The position numbers and the translations under genes were made by a program. DNA of 44,340 bases, from NCBI GenBank assembly GCA_041738285.1, contig JBGSQB010000118.1, forward strand, positions 1 to 44,340. The letters run 5' to 3'. Origin of the DNA: SZUA-521 sp041738285. GTDB taxonomy: Bacteria > Pseudomonadota > Gammaproteobacteria > Pseudomonadales > Azotimanducaceae. The notes below the pieces were generated by a model that was given only the letters and a program-made list of their open reading frames with translations, had not been told where the DNA came from and made no database searches. Shown piece by piece: positions 43,890 through 44,340 of this stretch. Numbering within the stretch: the stretch's first letter is position 1; every line of letters begins with the position of its first letter.

Positions 43890-43913
43890 GGGGTCGGGTT
43901 ATAACCCGACCCC
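43890..43913. repeat. 24-bp perfect palindrome
   Basis: Two 12-bp halves (GGGGTCGGGTTA and its complement) meet without a loop. It lies in the 270-nt gap between two plus-strand genes and may be a bidirectional terminator or a repeat family member. Nothing else is recognisable in the gap. Confidence 0.75.
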
Positions 43914-43993
43914 TCTGAGCATCCAGCGCGAACGGCTGAGCGCGGCACGTCCGTCTTGCCCAAGAAGGCAGCGCTGTTACGATCATCCACCCA

Positions 43994-44340
43994 ATGAAGT
44001 ACGCGAGCGACGACGCCGTGTCCGCAGAACGATCTGCAACCGACTCCCTGCTGGCGCACCTGTCAGACGCCGCCATCGCGACCATCAGCGGACTGAAGGT
44101 ATTCGAGCGCGGCCGCACCTATGCGCCCGCCGGCGCGGTCGAGGTGACCGAGGAAGAGACGGGCCGCGAGTCATTCATCCACGCCCGAATCGAAGGCACG
44201 CAGCTCTACGAGGTAGAGGCCTGCCTCGAAGACGGTGAGCTCGACGGTGAGTGCGATTGCCCGCACGCCGCGGGTGGCGCGTTCTGCAAGCACCTCGTCG
44301 CGCTGTGTCTCGTGTGGCGCGAACGCCTGAGATCGGAAGA
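43994..44340 (+). CDS. SWIM zinc-finger protein, N-terminal fragment
   Basis: From the ATG at 43994 the frame stays open to the window edge (115 codons), starting MKYASDDAVSAERSATDSLL. It contains GLKVFERGRTYAPAGAVEVT and the SWIM motif ECDCPHAAGGAFCKHLVALCL (CxC...CxH, about 91-111, shown here in full family form). SWIM domains bind DNA or protein and often precede SNF2-type helicases. The rest lies outside the window. Confidence 0.88.
   Translation, partial: MKYASDDAVSAERSATDSLLAHLSDAAIATISGLKVFERGRTYAPAGAVEVTEEETGRESFIHARIEGTQLYEVEACLEDGELDGECDCPHAAGGAFCKHLVALCLVWRERLRSE

Overview
The window reads as a chromosomal segment of a GC-rich, motile, didermic gammaproteobacterium. Evidence: an flg cluster with L- and P-ring genes, sigma-28 and sigma-54 type flagellar promoters, a Na+-translocating oxaloacetate decarboxylase, a TonB-dependent receptor and a large flagellin. 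No 16S or other decisive marker is present, so the genus stays open.

Positions 1-18750 hold the flagellar region. On the minus strand, in transcription order, lie flgB-C-D-E-F-G-H-I-J-K-L, then flagellin (fliC), flaG and the start of fliD. The divergent plus-strand group is flgA, flgM, flgN and a PilZ/YcgR brake. I can place a sigma-54-type promoter before flgB and two sigma-28-type promoters, before flgM and fliC, each with an 11-nt spacer. This gives the usual hierarchy: hook and basal body genes first, then filament genes after FlgM export. Flagellin (698 aa), FlgK (1002 aa) and FlgE (940 aa) are all much larger than usual; flagellin and FlgE carry internally repeated modules.

Positions 18750-28300 are housekeeping: two glycosyltransferase-like genes (TIGR04282/TIGR04283 types), tRNA-Arg(CCT), a YeiH-type transporter, a bacteriohemerythrin, a SPOR protein, oadB-oadA-oadG with a small membrane protein upstream, tRNA-Arg(ACG) followed by a strong terminator and a decayed copy of its 3' end, and an SDR dehydrogenase.

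Positions 28300-38270 are accessory or catabolic: amidase, a peroxiredoxin-like gene with an in-frame TGA, a metallo-beta-lactamase-fold hydrolase, a TonB-dependent receptor, an MFS transporter, a DUF3237 protein, an HSL-family esterase gene with an amber codon at its nucleophile Ser, a frameshifted VOC gene and an ArsR-ArsC fusion. The main find is the peroxiredoxin-like gene at 29842-30483. The TGA sits where the first Cys of a CxxC motif is expected, giving UxxC. A hairpin starting at the TGA resembles a bacterial SECIS element, so this is a probable selenoprotein.

Positions 38270-41370 look like a small, decayed integrative element: low-complexity DNA, a long palindrome, a P4-type integrase, an AlpA-like regulator and a SEC-C fragment. 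From 41375 onward there is a LysR regulator divergent from an AhpD-like protein and a flavin-binding oxidase-like protein, then a SWIM zinc-finger protein cut by the window edge.
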